The notes under the pieces are model-generated. The model saw only the letters and a program-made list of their open reading frames with translations, did no database searches and was not told the DNA's origin. This document shows, in pieces, positions 57,553 through 64,000 of a stretch of DNA of 64,000 bases. Numbering within the stretch: the stretch's first letter is position 1; each line of letters begins with the position of its first letter. Source of the stretch: Micromonospora sp. WMMD1155 (GTDB lineage: Bacteria > Actinomycetota > Actinomycetes > Mycobacteriales > Micromonosporaceae); contig NZ_CP120742.1 in the NCBI RefSeq assembly GCF_029581275.1, positions 6,882,501 to 6,946,500 of the forward strand, given 5' to 3'. Both the position numbers and the translations under genes were made by a program.

Positions 57553-58953
57553 TCAGCGTTGCAGGGTCAGCAGACCCGGGCGGTACGGCAGGAGGCCGTA
57601 GTCGCCGCCCGAGTTGGGGGAACGACCCTGGTAGAGCAGTTGCAGGTTGCAGGCGTTCACGGTCATCGTCTGGTCCGCGCTGGTCCGCAGCAGCTCACCG
57701 TGGCTGATGTCGTTGGTCCAGGTGGCACCGCTGTTGGCCTTGCCCGCGAACGGGTTGCTCTCACTGGTGGCCTGCGGCGTCCACGAACCACCCAGGCTGC
57801 TGGCCGTGAACGAGCGGAAGTAGCGACCCTGCGACCCGATCGCCTCGACGATCATCAGGTACTTGTTCAGACCCTGGAGCTTGTAGACCTGGACGGCCTC
57901 GAACAGGTTGTTCGTCGTGTCACTCATGATCGTCGTGTAGTTCGACCCGAAGCTGCCCGGGAAGTTCCCGATCGGCATGCTCGCCCGATAGATCTTGCCG
58001 TTGTCCCCGGCGAAGAACAGGTACATGTTCTGGCTGTCACCGATCACCGCCTGGTCGATCGGCCCCGTCCCCGAACCCGTGATGCTGCCGCTGAACAGCG
58101 TCTGCGGCGACGACCACCCGTTCGGGTTGGTCGGATCGCTGGAGGTCCGGTACGAGAACGCCGGGCCACCCCACTGGTACGCGAGCACCCAGATGTTGCG
58201 CGGCGCGAAGTAGAACAACGACGGCGCCACGGTCGCGTTGTTCATCGCGTTCTGGCTCGCCGAGCCCATCTGCGAGTAGTTCGAGAACAACCCGAAGTTC
58301 ATCGAACCCCACCTGGTGCCGGTGTCGTGGGTGGTGGCGTAGACGAGCTGCTGGCCGTTGTACGGCGCGACGGTGAAGTCCTTCAACGACACCCAACCCG
58401 ACCTCGGCTGCGCCAACGCACCAGTCGACGACCACCGGTACGACGACGGAAGGTCACACGTGTTGGTCGGGGGCGGCGTCGTCGGCGGTGGGTCGGTGGG
58501 CGGCGGGGTCGTGGGCGGCGGGGTCGTCGGCGTCGTGCCACCGGTGCAGGTGACACCGTTCAGGGCGAAGCTCGTCGGCACCGGGTTGCTGCCCGTCCAC
58601 GAGCCGTTGAAGCCGAACGACACCGAGCCGTTGGTCGGGACCGCGCCGTTGTAGCTCACGTTCCTCGCCGTCACCGCCGATCCGCTCTGCGTCACCGAGG
58701 TGCTCCACGCCTGCGTCACCGTCTGCCCGGCGCCGTACGACCACGTCAACGTCCAGCTGGTGAGCGGGTCGCCCAGGTTCGTGACCGCCACGTTGGCGGT
58801 GAAACCGCCCTGCCACTGCGACGCCACGGCGTAGTTCACCGAACAACCCGCTGCCGCGGCGCCGGCCGGCAACGCCGCGACGACCGACGACGACACCAGC
58901 AGGGCAACGCCGGCCGAGACCAGGCCGACATTGGTAGCTCTGGATCTGGTCAT
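57553..58953 (-). CDS. CBM2 plus GH62 alpha-L-arabinofuranosidase
   Basis: A 466-residue secreted enzyme. Signal peptide (ending GAAAAG) precedes a CBM2 (about 36-138, [20 protein letters not shown]). A Thr/Pro linker of repeated TTPPP units leads to a GH62 five-blade propeller (about 165-466: [51 protein letters not shown]). GH62 enzymes release arabinose from arabinoxylan, in step with the xylanase at 49.9 kb. ATG 58953 has an AGGAAGG site; a CebR-like operator controls the promoter. Confidence 0.95.
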   Translation of the reverse strand: MTRSRATNVGLVSAGVALLVSSSVVAALPAGAAAAGCSVNYAVASQWQGGFTANVAVTNLGDPLTSWTLTWSYGAGQTVTQAWSTSVTQSGSAVTARNVSYNGAVPTNGSVSFGFNGSWTGSNPVPTSFALNGVTCTGGTTPTTPPPTTPPPTDPPPTTPPPTNTCDLPSSYRWSSTGALAQPRSGWVSLKDFTVAPYNGQQLVYATTHDTGTRWGSMNFGLFSNYSQMGSASQNAMNNATVAPSLFYFAPRNIWVLAYQWGGPAFSYRTSSDPTNPNGWSSPQTLFSGSITGSGTGPIDQAVIGDSQNMYLFFAGDNGKIYRASMPIGNFPGSFGSNYTTIMSDTTNNLFEAVQVYKLQGLNKYLMIVEAIGSQGRYFRSFTASSLGGSWTPQATSESNPFAGKANSGATWTNDISHGELLRTSADQTMTVNACNLQLLYQGRSPNSGGDYGLLPYRPGLLTLQR

Positions 58954-59045
58954 ATAGCACCTTCCTGACGGGGATGGCGGCCGAATGCATTGGCGGTGGT
59001 CACTGCGAGTGAAGCGCATGTGAGCGTTAACAGGCCGCGTCAGGT

Positions 59046-59074
59046 ATGTTACGGGAGCGCTCCCATAACCTCAA
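59046..59074 (-). promoter_or_regulatory. GH62 promoter with CebR-like LacI operator in its spacer
   Basis: TTGAGG (59074-59069), a 17-nt spacer and TAACAT (59051-59046). The spacer holds the palindrome GGGAGCGCTCCC (59053-59064), which agrees with the known CebR site TGGGAGCGCTCCCA at 13 of 14 positions. Repression by a LacI-type cello/xylo-oligosaccharide sensor is expected. Confidence 0.75.
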
Positions 59075-59116
59075 ACCATTGATGTTGTTAATTCTCTACA
59101 GACTAGCTTGACGTGC

Positions 59117-59569
59117 TCAGAGCGGGTCTTCCCCGGCCGAGCCGGCGGCGATGGCGACCGAGACCGGCGTGCCCAGCTCGACGGTGCGGGAAACCGTGCA
59201 GAGTCGGTCGTGCGACTGCTGCACCGAGCGGGGCAACGCCTCGCGCGCCCGATCTCCGTCCGCGCCCGCCGGGAACGTCACGGTGAACTCGACGGTGATG
59301 TTCTCCATCCGGTTCCCTCCGAGCTCGTCCCGGATCTTGTCGCCGGTGACCGCGACGGAGAACTGGCGGGGCTCGGCACGGCGGCTGGTGATGTGGTCGA
59401 CGTCGACCGCGCTGCAACCGCCGATCGCCGCCAGGAGCAGCTCCACCGGCGTGAAGCTGGAGTCCTCGCCCGTGCCCAGCGACACCGACCCGCCGCGGAC
59501 GTTGTGCGCGACGTAGTTACCCACGCTGGTGCGCTCGATCCGCACCGACCGGAAAGTGTCCTCACTCAT
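59117..59569 (-). CDS. OsmC-family protein
   Basis: A 150-residue OsmC/Ohr-fold protein. The two peroxidatic-type cysteines are C52 (AAIGGCSAVDVDH) and C124 (DRLCTVSRTV), spaced as in the family. Such proteins reduce organic hydroperoxides with small dithiols. It sits between the GH62 gene's promoter and a divergent unknown gene. Which subgroup (Ohr, OsmC or YhfA-like) it belongs to is not certain. Confidence 0.88.
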   Translation of the reverse strand: MSEDTFRSVRIERTSVGNYVAHNVRGGSVSLGTGEDSSFTPVELLLAAIGGCSAVDVDHITSRRAEPRQFSVAVTGDKIRDELGGNRMENITVEFTVTFPAGADGDRAREALPRSVQQSHDRLCTVSRTVELGTPVSVAIAAGSAGEDPL

Positions 59570-59728
59570 GACAGGAAAACTACCCAGGCTTCGCCGGGAT
59601 CGTGCGGCGAGTGCCGATCCCCGTCGGCTTCGTGGTCACGCTCGGTCCGCCACCCCGTCCGCAAGGGAGGAACGGACGAGGCACTAGCATTGCCGCCGTC
59701 CACGACGGCTCTGCTGAAACGAGGCGAC

Positions 59729-60442
59729 ATGCGTTGGCTCCGGCGGTTGCTGGGCGGTAGGCGGGTCCAGCTCGACCCGGGACGACAGCAGACGCTGTTG
59801 CGGGACGCCCAGTCCCGCTACGGCGCCCACGCGCAGGTCCGATTCCCGGACCAGGTCCAGGCGCTGACCGCAGCGCTGGACAGCGACGACGGCCTGGTGG
59901 TGGCAGCCCGGATCGTGAGCCAGGTCGCCGACGAGGCCCACGTGGACCTTCAGGCCCAGGCTCAGGAGATCCACCGCCGGACGGGTCGACGTCTCCTGGT
60001 GCACCGCCGCAACTACCGGCCGCTGTGGGTGGAGGCCGGTCACGCCCTGCGCTGGCCGCTGTTCGCCCTGCCGAGCGGCTTCCACCCGTACGCGCAGGTG
60101 GCCGCCGCGGTCACCGTGGTCGGCAGCCGCGCGCCGCGACTCGACCGGGTGACCGACCCGAACCCGCTGCTGACCCGCGTGTTCGAGGTGCTCGACCTCA
60201 CCACCGCCGCCTGGGAGTACGGACGGGTACGGGTCGACACCGACGCCGCCGCCCTGGCCGACCGACTGATCCTGAGCGCCGGGCAGGTCCTCGCCGCCAT
60301 GGACGATCCGCCCCGCCTGCCACCGGCGGTACGTGAGCTGATGCGCCGCAACAACACGGTCAGCGTGCACGACCCGGCCGGCCCGCGCACCGTGGGTGGG
60401 ATCAACCTGGGCGCGAGGATGCGGGAGAACTTCCTGGTCTGA
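59729..60442 (+). CDS. hypothetical cytoplasmic protein
   Basis: A 237-residue protein with a basic N-terminus (MRWLRRLLGGRRVQLD), then mixed alpha/beta sequence: VRFPDQVQALTAALDSDDGL, GRRLLVHRRNYRPLW and ALPSGFHPYAQVAAAVTVVG. No signal or membrane segment is seen and no family is recognised. ATG 59729 has a GAGGCGA site; open frame upstream is not used. Confidence 0.65.
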   Translation: MRWLRRLLGGRRVQLDPGRQQTLLRDAQSRYGAHAQVRFPDQVQALTAALDSDDGLVVAARIVSQVADEAHVDLQAQAQEIHRRTGRRLLVHRRNYRPLWVEAGHALRWPLFALPSGFHPYAQVAAAVTVVGSRAPRLDRVTDPNPLLTRVFEVLDLTTAAWEYGRVRVDTDAAALADRLILSAGQVLAAMDDPPRLPPAVRELMRRNNTVSVHDPAGPRTVGGINLGARMRENFLV

Positions 60443-60542
60443 GCAGCCGAGAGGCTACCGCTCGTCGCGGCGACGGGCCGGGGCGACGACAACAGCGCGC
60501 AACCGCTTGCCGACCCGGCGAACACCGCTCGACCATTGCCGC

Positions 60543-62090
60543 ATGGGGCCGGGACGTCGTGTCATCCTCGCCGTCGACGTGGGCACCACGACCGTCCGGG
60601 CGGCATCGTTCGCGCTGGACGGGACCGCCCCGCACGTCGCGACCCGGCAGTGCCCACTGCGGCAACCGGTACCGGGCTGGCTGGTGCAGGAGCCCGACGT
60701 CCTGGTGGCGGCCACCCTGGCGGCGATGTCCGCGTGTGTCGCCGGCACCCCCGGCGCGGAGGTCGTCGCCATCGCGCTCAGTTGCGCCGGGCACGGCCTG
60801 ATCGGGCTGGACGCGGCGCTGACGCCGATGACACCGTTGCTCACCAGGTACGACTCGCGGTCCGCCGACGTGGCCCGCGACCTACGGTCCTCCGGTCAGA
60901 GTCGAGAGCTGCACCGGTTGTCGGGCACCCCCGTGCATCCGGGCAGCCCGCTCTGCAAACTGATGTGGTTCGCCCGCCACGAGCCGTACCTCTGCACAGC
61001 GACGCGGTGGTGGATCGGTCTCAAGGACTATCTGGTCCACCGGCTGACCGGGACGCTGGTGACCGAGCTGTCGTCGGCGTCCGGCACCGGGCTGTTCGAC
61101 GTCCACCGGCGGGTGTGGAGTCGGGCCGTCCTCGACCTCGTCGGGGTGTCCGAGAGTCACCTGCCCCCGGTCCTGCCCACCACAGCCGTCCTGCGGCTCT
61201 CGGCGACGGCCGGGCGGTCGGTCGGTCTGCCGTCCGGCACGCCCGTCGTGGTGGGCGCGGCCGACGAACCGTTACGTAGTCTGGGCGCCGCGGCGATCGA
61301 GAGCACCGTCGGCGGCCTGACGCTCGGGACGACCGGCACCCTGTGGACGGTGGTCGCGGCTCCCCTCGTCGACGCAGCGGAGGGCTTCTCCTGCGGCGCG
61401 TTGACCGAGGACGCGTGGGTCGTCGGCCGGACCGTCGGCGACGTCGTACGCTGGGCCGGTCACGCCCTCGCGCCCGACCATCCCGCGGCGTCCGACACCC
61501 CGCCCGCGCTCCTGACGCTCGCCGAGCGGATCGCCCCGGGAAGCGACGGCCTCGTGATGCTGCCCCATGTCGGGGACGACCGCGCCTTCCCGGAGGGCTC
61601 CGGCCCGCCGGGCGCGTATCTGGGGTTACGCGGCCGGCACTCCCGTGGTCACCTGGTGCGGGCCGCCGTCGAGGGTGTCTGTCTGCACCTCGGCGGTGTC
61701 CGTGACCGCCTGGCCGCGTTGACGCCGGTCGACAGTGTCCGCCTGGCCGGTGGCGCGTTCCGTTCTCCGCTGTGGCGGCAGGTGATGGCGGCGGTCCTGG
61801 ATTGTCCGGTGCGGGCGTCGGACGCCGCGGCTGACGACGCCACCCTCGGCGCGGCAGCGCTCGGGCTCTTCGCGATCGGTCTCGCTCACGACCTTCGGGC
61901 GGCCGTCACCCGGCTCGACCCCGAGGGCACCCGCAGCGAGCCGGTCGCTGTCGACCCGGCCCACGCCGCGGTGTACCGCGGTCTACGCACGAAGCTGCCC
62001 GCACTCCACGCGGTCGTCGGGCGGGTGGGTGAGATCCTCGACGAGGCGGCCGAGCCGCACCTCGGCCGGCGGACCGGCGTGGGTGGTTGA
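60543..62090 (+). CDS. FGGY-family carbohydrate kinase
   Basis: A 515-residue sugar kinase (gluconate/xylulose kinase type). N-terminal phosphate motif ILAVDVGTTTVRA; catalytic Asp in VVVGAADEPLRSLG; GLTLGTTGTLW; C-terminal adenosine motif LAGGAFRSPLWRQVMAAVL. The sugar is not determinable. It is convergent with a polyamine-type ABC importer, so a direct link is not implied. A strong ribosome site is not visible, and the start is chosen by the first strand. Confidence 0.88.
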   Translation: MGPGRRVILAVDVGTTTVRAASFALDGTAPHVATRQCPLRQPVPGWLVQEPDVLVAATLAAMSACVAGTPGAEVVAIALSCAGHGLIGLDAALTPMTPLLTRYDSRSADVARDLRSSGQSRELHRLSGTPVHPGSPLCKLMWFARHEPYLCTATRWWIGLKDYLVHRLTGTLVTELSSASGTGLFDVHRRVWSRAVLDLVGVSESHLPPVLPTTAVLRLSATAGRSVGLPSGTPVVVGAADEPLRSLGAAAIESTVGGLTLGTTGTLWTVVAAPLVDAAEGFSCGALTEDAWVVGRTVGDVVRWAGHALAPDHPAASDTPPALLTLAERIAPGSDGLVMLPHVGDDRAFPEGSGPPGAYLGLRGRHSRGHLVRAAVEGVCLHLGGVRDRLAALTPVDSVRLAGGAFRSPLWRQVMAAVLDCPVRASDAAADDATLGAAALGLFAIGLAHDLRAAVTRLDPEGTRSEPVAVDPAHAAVYRGLRTKLPALHAVVGRVGEILDEAAEPHLGRRTGVGG

Positions 62091-62119
62091 CCGGACAGGG
62101 CGGGGCGGCGCGCCGACGC

Positions 62120-63004
62120 TCAGTGCTCCGGCTCGTCCTTGACCCGCGCCACGAGCTGCGTCGGGTTGACGTAGCGCAGGGCGACGACGAGCAGGACGAG
62201 CATCATCGAGGTGTAGATGACCGCCATGGCGTCGACCGACTGCTGGGCCCGGATCCCGGACGCCGACATCGAGTAGTAGAGCGCCACGACGAGGGTCTGC
62301 GAGTCCGGTCCGGCGGTGAGGAAGGTCAGCTCGAACATCCCCACGGTCCGGACGAGGACGAGGATCGCGGAGGCGAGGATGCCCGGGACCAGCAACGGCG
62401 CGAGGACCCGGAGGAACACCGTCCGCAGGCCCGCGCCGCACATGCGCGCGGCGCTCTCGATCCGCGGGTCGATCTGTTCGATGAACGGGGTCATGGTCAG
62501 GATGACGAAGGGCACCGAGGGTACGAGGTTGGCGAGCACCACCCCGGACATGTTGCCGGCCAGGCCGAACTTGTAGAGGACGGTCGCCAGTGGGATGCCG
62601 TACGTGATCGGTGGCATCAGGATGGGCAACAGGAACACGAGGAAGATCAGCCTTTTTCCGGGGAACGAACGCCGCGCGAGCACGTAGGACGCCGGCACGC
62701 CGATCAGCAGCGAGAGGCCCACGACGAGTACGGAGACCTCCAGCGTCACGACGATGACCCGCAGGAGGGCGAACTCCTCCCAGGCCCGCCCGTACCAGCT
62801 CGTGGTGTAGCCGTCCGGGAGCCAGGTGTCGAACCAGCGCCGGCCGAACGAACTGACCAGCACGGAGGCGACGACGCCCAGCAGGTTGAGGAAGAAGAAG
62901 ACGACGACGCCCCACACGATCCAGGCGGCCGGTCGCGCGGTGATGCGCCGCCGTCCGGTGCGGGCGGGGGGCGGCACCGGTGGCGCCTCGGTGATCGTTG
63001 CCAT
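62120..63004 (-). CDS. ABC transporter permease (PotC-like)
   Basis: A 294-residue permease with six helices and the EAA-type loop ESAARMCGAGLRTVFLRVLA that contacts the ATPase. Homology is to spermidine/putrescine, iron or thiamine-type importers. Its ATG overlaps the stop of the preceding permease by one base. A binding-protein gene is not in the window. Confidence 0.9.
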   Translation of the reverse strand: MATITEAPPVPPPARTGRRRITARPAAWIVWGVVVFFFLNLLGVVASVLVSSFGRRWFDTWLPDGYTTSWYGRAWEEFALLRVIVVTLEVSVLVVGLSLLIGVPASYVLARRSFPGKRLIFLVFLLPILMPPITYGIPLATVLYKFGLAGNMSGVVLANLVPSVPFVILTMTPFIEQIDPRIESAARMCGAGLRTVFLRVLAPLLVPGILASAILVLVRTVGMFELTFLTAGPDSQTLVVALYYSMSASGIRAQQSVDAMAVIYTSMMLVLLVVALRYVNPTQLVARVKDEPEH

Positions 63005-63903
63005 CAGCCCTTGCCTCCGGTGGAGCCGGTGTAGAAGCGGCTGCGCGCGGCCAACACCAGCACGATGACGACCAACTCGACGAAGCCCATGATCATCGCG
63101 ATGGCCGACGCGTACGGATAGTCGTACTGCTCGTAGGCCGCCTGGTACGCGGCGAGGGAGATGACCCGTGTCTCACCGGCCGGGTTGCCGACCAGGACGG
63201 CCGACGGGAACACGCTGAACGCCAGCACGAACGTCAGGCAGAAGGTCGTGGCCAGGCCGGGCATCAGCAGCGGGAGGGTGATTCGGGTGAACCGGCGACG
63301 CCAGTCCGCCCCCAGCGTCGCGGCCGCCCGTTCCAGGGTGGGGTCGATGCCGGAGAGGTACGAGAGCACCAGCAGGAACGCGAACGGGAATCCGGTGATC
63401 ACCAGGGAGAAGAAGACGCCCCAGTAGTTGTGGGTCAGTCGCACCGGCTCGTCGACCAGGCTCGTGGCCAGCAGGATCCGGTTGAACCAGCCGGTCGGGC
63501 CGAGGAAGTTCAGCAGCCCCTGGGCGGTGAGCACCGTGCCGAGCGTGATCGGCACGACCAGCAGTGTGGTGACCAGCCGCTTGGCGCGGAAACGTCCCCG
63601 CATCCGGTAGGCGATCGGCACCGCCGCGAGGACGTTCAGGAGCGCCGCCGGCAGTGCGATCCGCAGGGTGATCCAGATCGTGCCGCGCTCGTAGGCGTCG
63701 GAGAAGAACCGGGCGTAGTCGCTGAACGGCCCGCCCTCGGTCGGCTGGAACGAGAGCCCCAGCCCGTAGAAGAACGGGTAGAGGAACAGGGCGACCACGA
63801 AGACCAGTGCCGGGACCAGCAACCAGAGTTGGCGGTCGACGCCCCGCTCGGCGAGACGGTGCCGCCAGTGCGCCGGCGGTCGCCCGGACCCGGTGCCGCT
63901 CAC
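63004..63903 (-). CDS. ABC transporter permease (PotB-like)
   Basis: A 299-residue permease with six helices (first: LWLLVPALVFVVALFLYPFF) and EAA loop ERAAATLGADWRRRFTRITL. The GTG overlaps the stop of the upstream ATPase (GTGA) and its own stop touches the next permease, so the three are one operon. The transported molecule is likely a polyamine or similar cation by family. Confidence 0.9.
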   Translation of the reverse strand: MSGTGSGRPPAHWRHRLAERGVDRQLWLLVPALVFVVALFLYPFFYGLGLSFQPTEGGPFSDYARFFSDAYERGTIWITLRIALPAALLNVLAAVPIAYRMRGRFRAKRLVTTLLVVPITLGTVLTAQGLLNFLGPTGWFNRILLATSLVDEPVRLTHNYWGVFFSLVITGFPFAFLLVLSYLSGIDPTLERAAATLGADWRRRFTRITLPLLMPGLATTFCLTFVLAFSVFPSAVLVGNPAGETRVISLAAYQAAYEQYDYPYASAIAMIMGFVELVVIVLVLAARSRFYTGSTGGKG

Positions 63904-64000
63904 CGCGCCGCCTGCGAGGCGTCCGCGAGACGGTCGGTCCGCCGCGCCTTGTCGGCGGGATACACCAGCAGCCGCTGCGGGTCGACGGCGACCTTGACCT
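63900..64000 (-). CDS. C-terminal end of ABC transporter ATP-binding protein (partial)
   Basis: Only the last 33 codons are in the window, reading VKVAVDPQRLLVYPADKARR. This resembles the end of the TOBE domain of PotA-type ATPases. It overlaps the PotB-like start by 4 nt. The 5' part lies beyond the right edge. Confidence 0.75.
   Translation of the reverse strand, partial: VKVAVDPQRLLVYPADKARRTDRLADASQAAR

Noticed and set aside
56734..58968. A 744-codon plus-strand frame over the RibD-like and GH62 genes.
   Set aside because: It crosses two real minus-strand genes and their terminator and has no recognisable domains.

Overview
The window is high-GC DNA with dense, often GTGA/ATGA-overlapping operons, GTG and TTG starts, Tat and lipoprotein exports and two-domain laccase, GH11, GH62 and furA-katG genes. 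This points to a filamentous actinomycete, most likely Micromonosporaceae (Micromonospora-like). That assignment is inferred from gene content and style, not from a marker gene. No rRNA, tRNA, CRISPR array, intact insertion sequence or prophage was seen.

Layout. 1-6 kb: iron uptake (tail of a fused FecCD siderophore permease, a siderophore-interacting flavoprotein), a zinc-ribbon SDR with an altered active site, a UPF0303/haem-degrading-type protein and, convergently, an FAD monooxygenase. 6-16 kb: exported hydrolases (beta-lactamase-like, lipase), a divergent MFS/ROK pair around a small operator, an SDR, an L,D-transpeptidase, small membrane proteins and a DUF1996 lipoprotein. 16.2-19 kb: a divergent locus of four tiny overlapping genes (three rich in Cys pairs) facing an XRE regulator coupled to an HD-domain nucleotidase. 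19.9-27.4 kb: a minus-strand four-gene secreted redox operon (two-domain laccase; a 1311-residue ThuA/discoidin/sorbosone-dehydrogenase/PKD/DUF1080 protein; a cupredoxin protein; a beta-helix-like protein). 27.9-30.5 kb: a polar amino-acid ABC importer.

31.4-44.8 kb is the most striking block. It holds five sulfotransferase-family proteins interleaved with two glycosyltransferases, a flippase, a Wzz-like protein, a Wzy-like polymerase/ligase and a lipoprotein glycosidase. I read it as a sulfated extracellular-glycan locus. A 46-bp perfect palindrome lies between its convergent halves.

45-64 kb: furA-katG with a probable leaderless promoter; a YCII (DGPF) protein coupled to an ECF42-like sigma factor; a GH11 xylanase; a Ser/Thr kinase; a TetR-controlled oxidoreductase with twin operators; an SGNH esterase; small enzymes; a GH62 arabinofuranosidase with a CebR-like operator inside its promoter spacer; an OsmC protein; an FGGY sugar kinase; and a spermidine/putrescine-type ABC importer that runs off the right edge.

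The genes suggest a soil saprophyte: plant-polymer breakdown (xylanase, arabinofuranosidase, laccase, sugar oxidation), iron and peroxide handling, and surface-glycan building. Most convergent gene pairs and several operon ends carry perfect GC hairpins.
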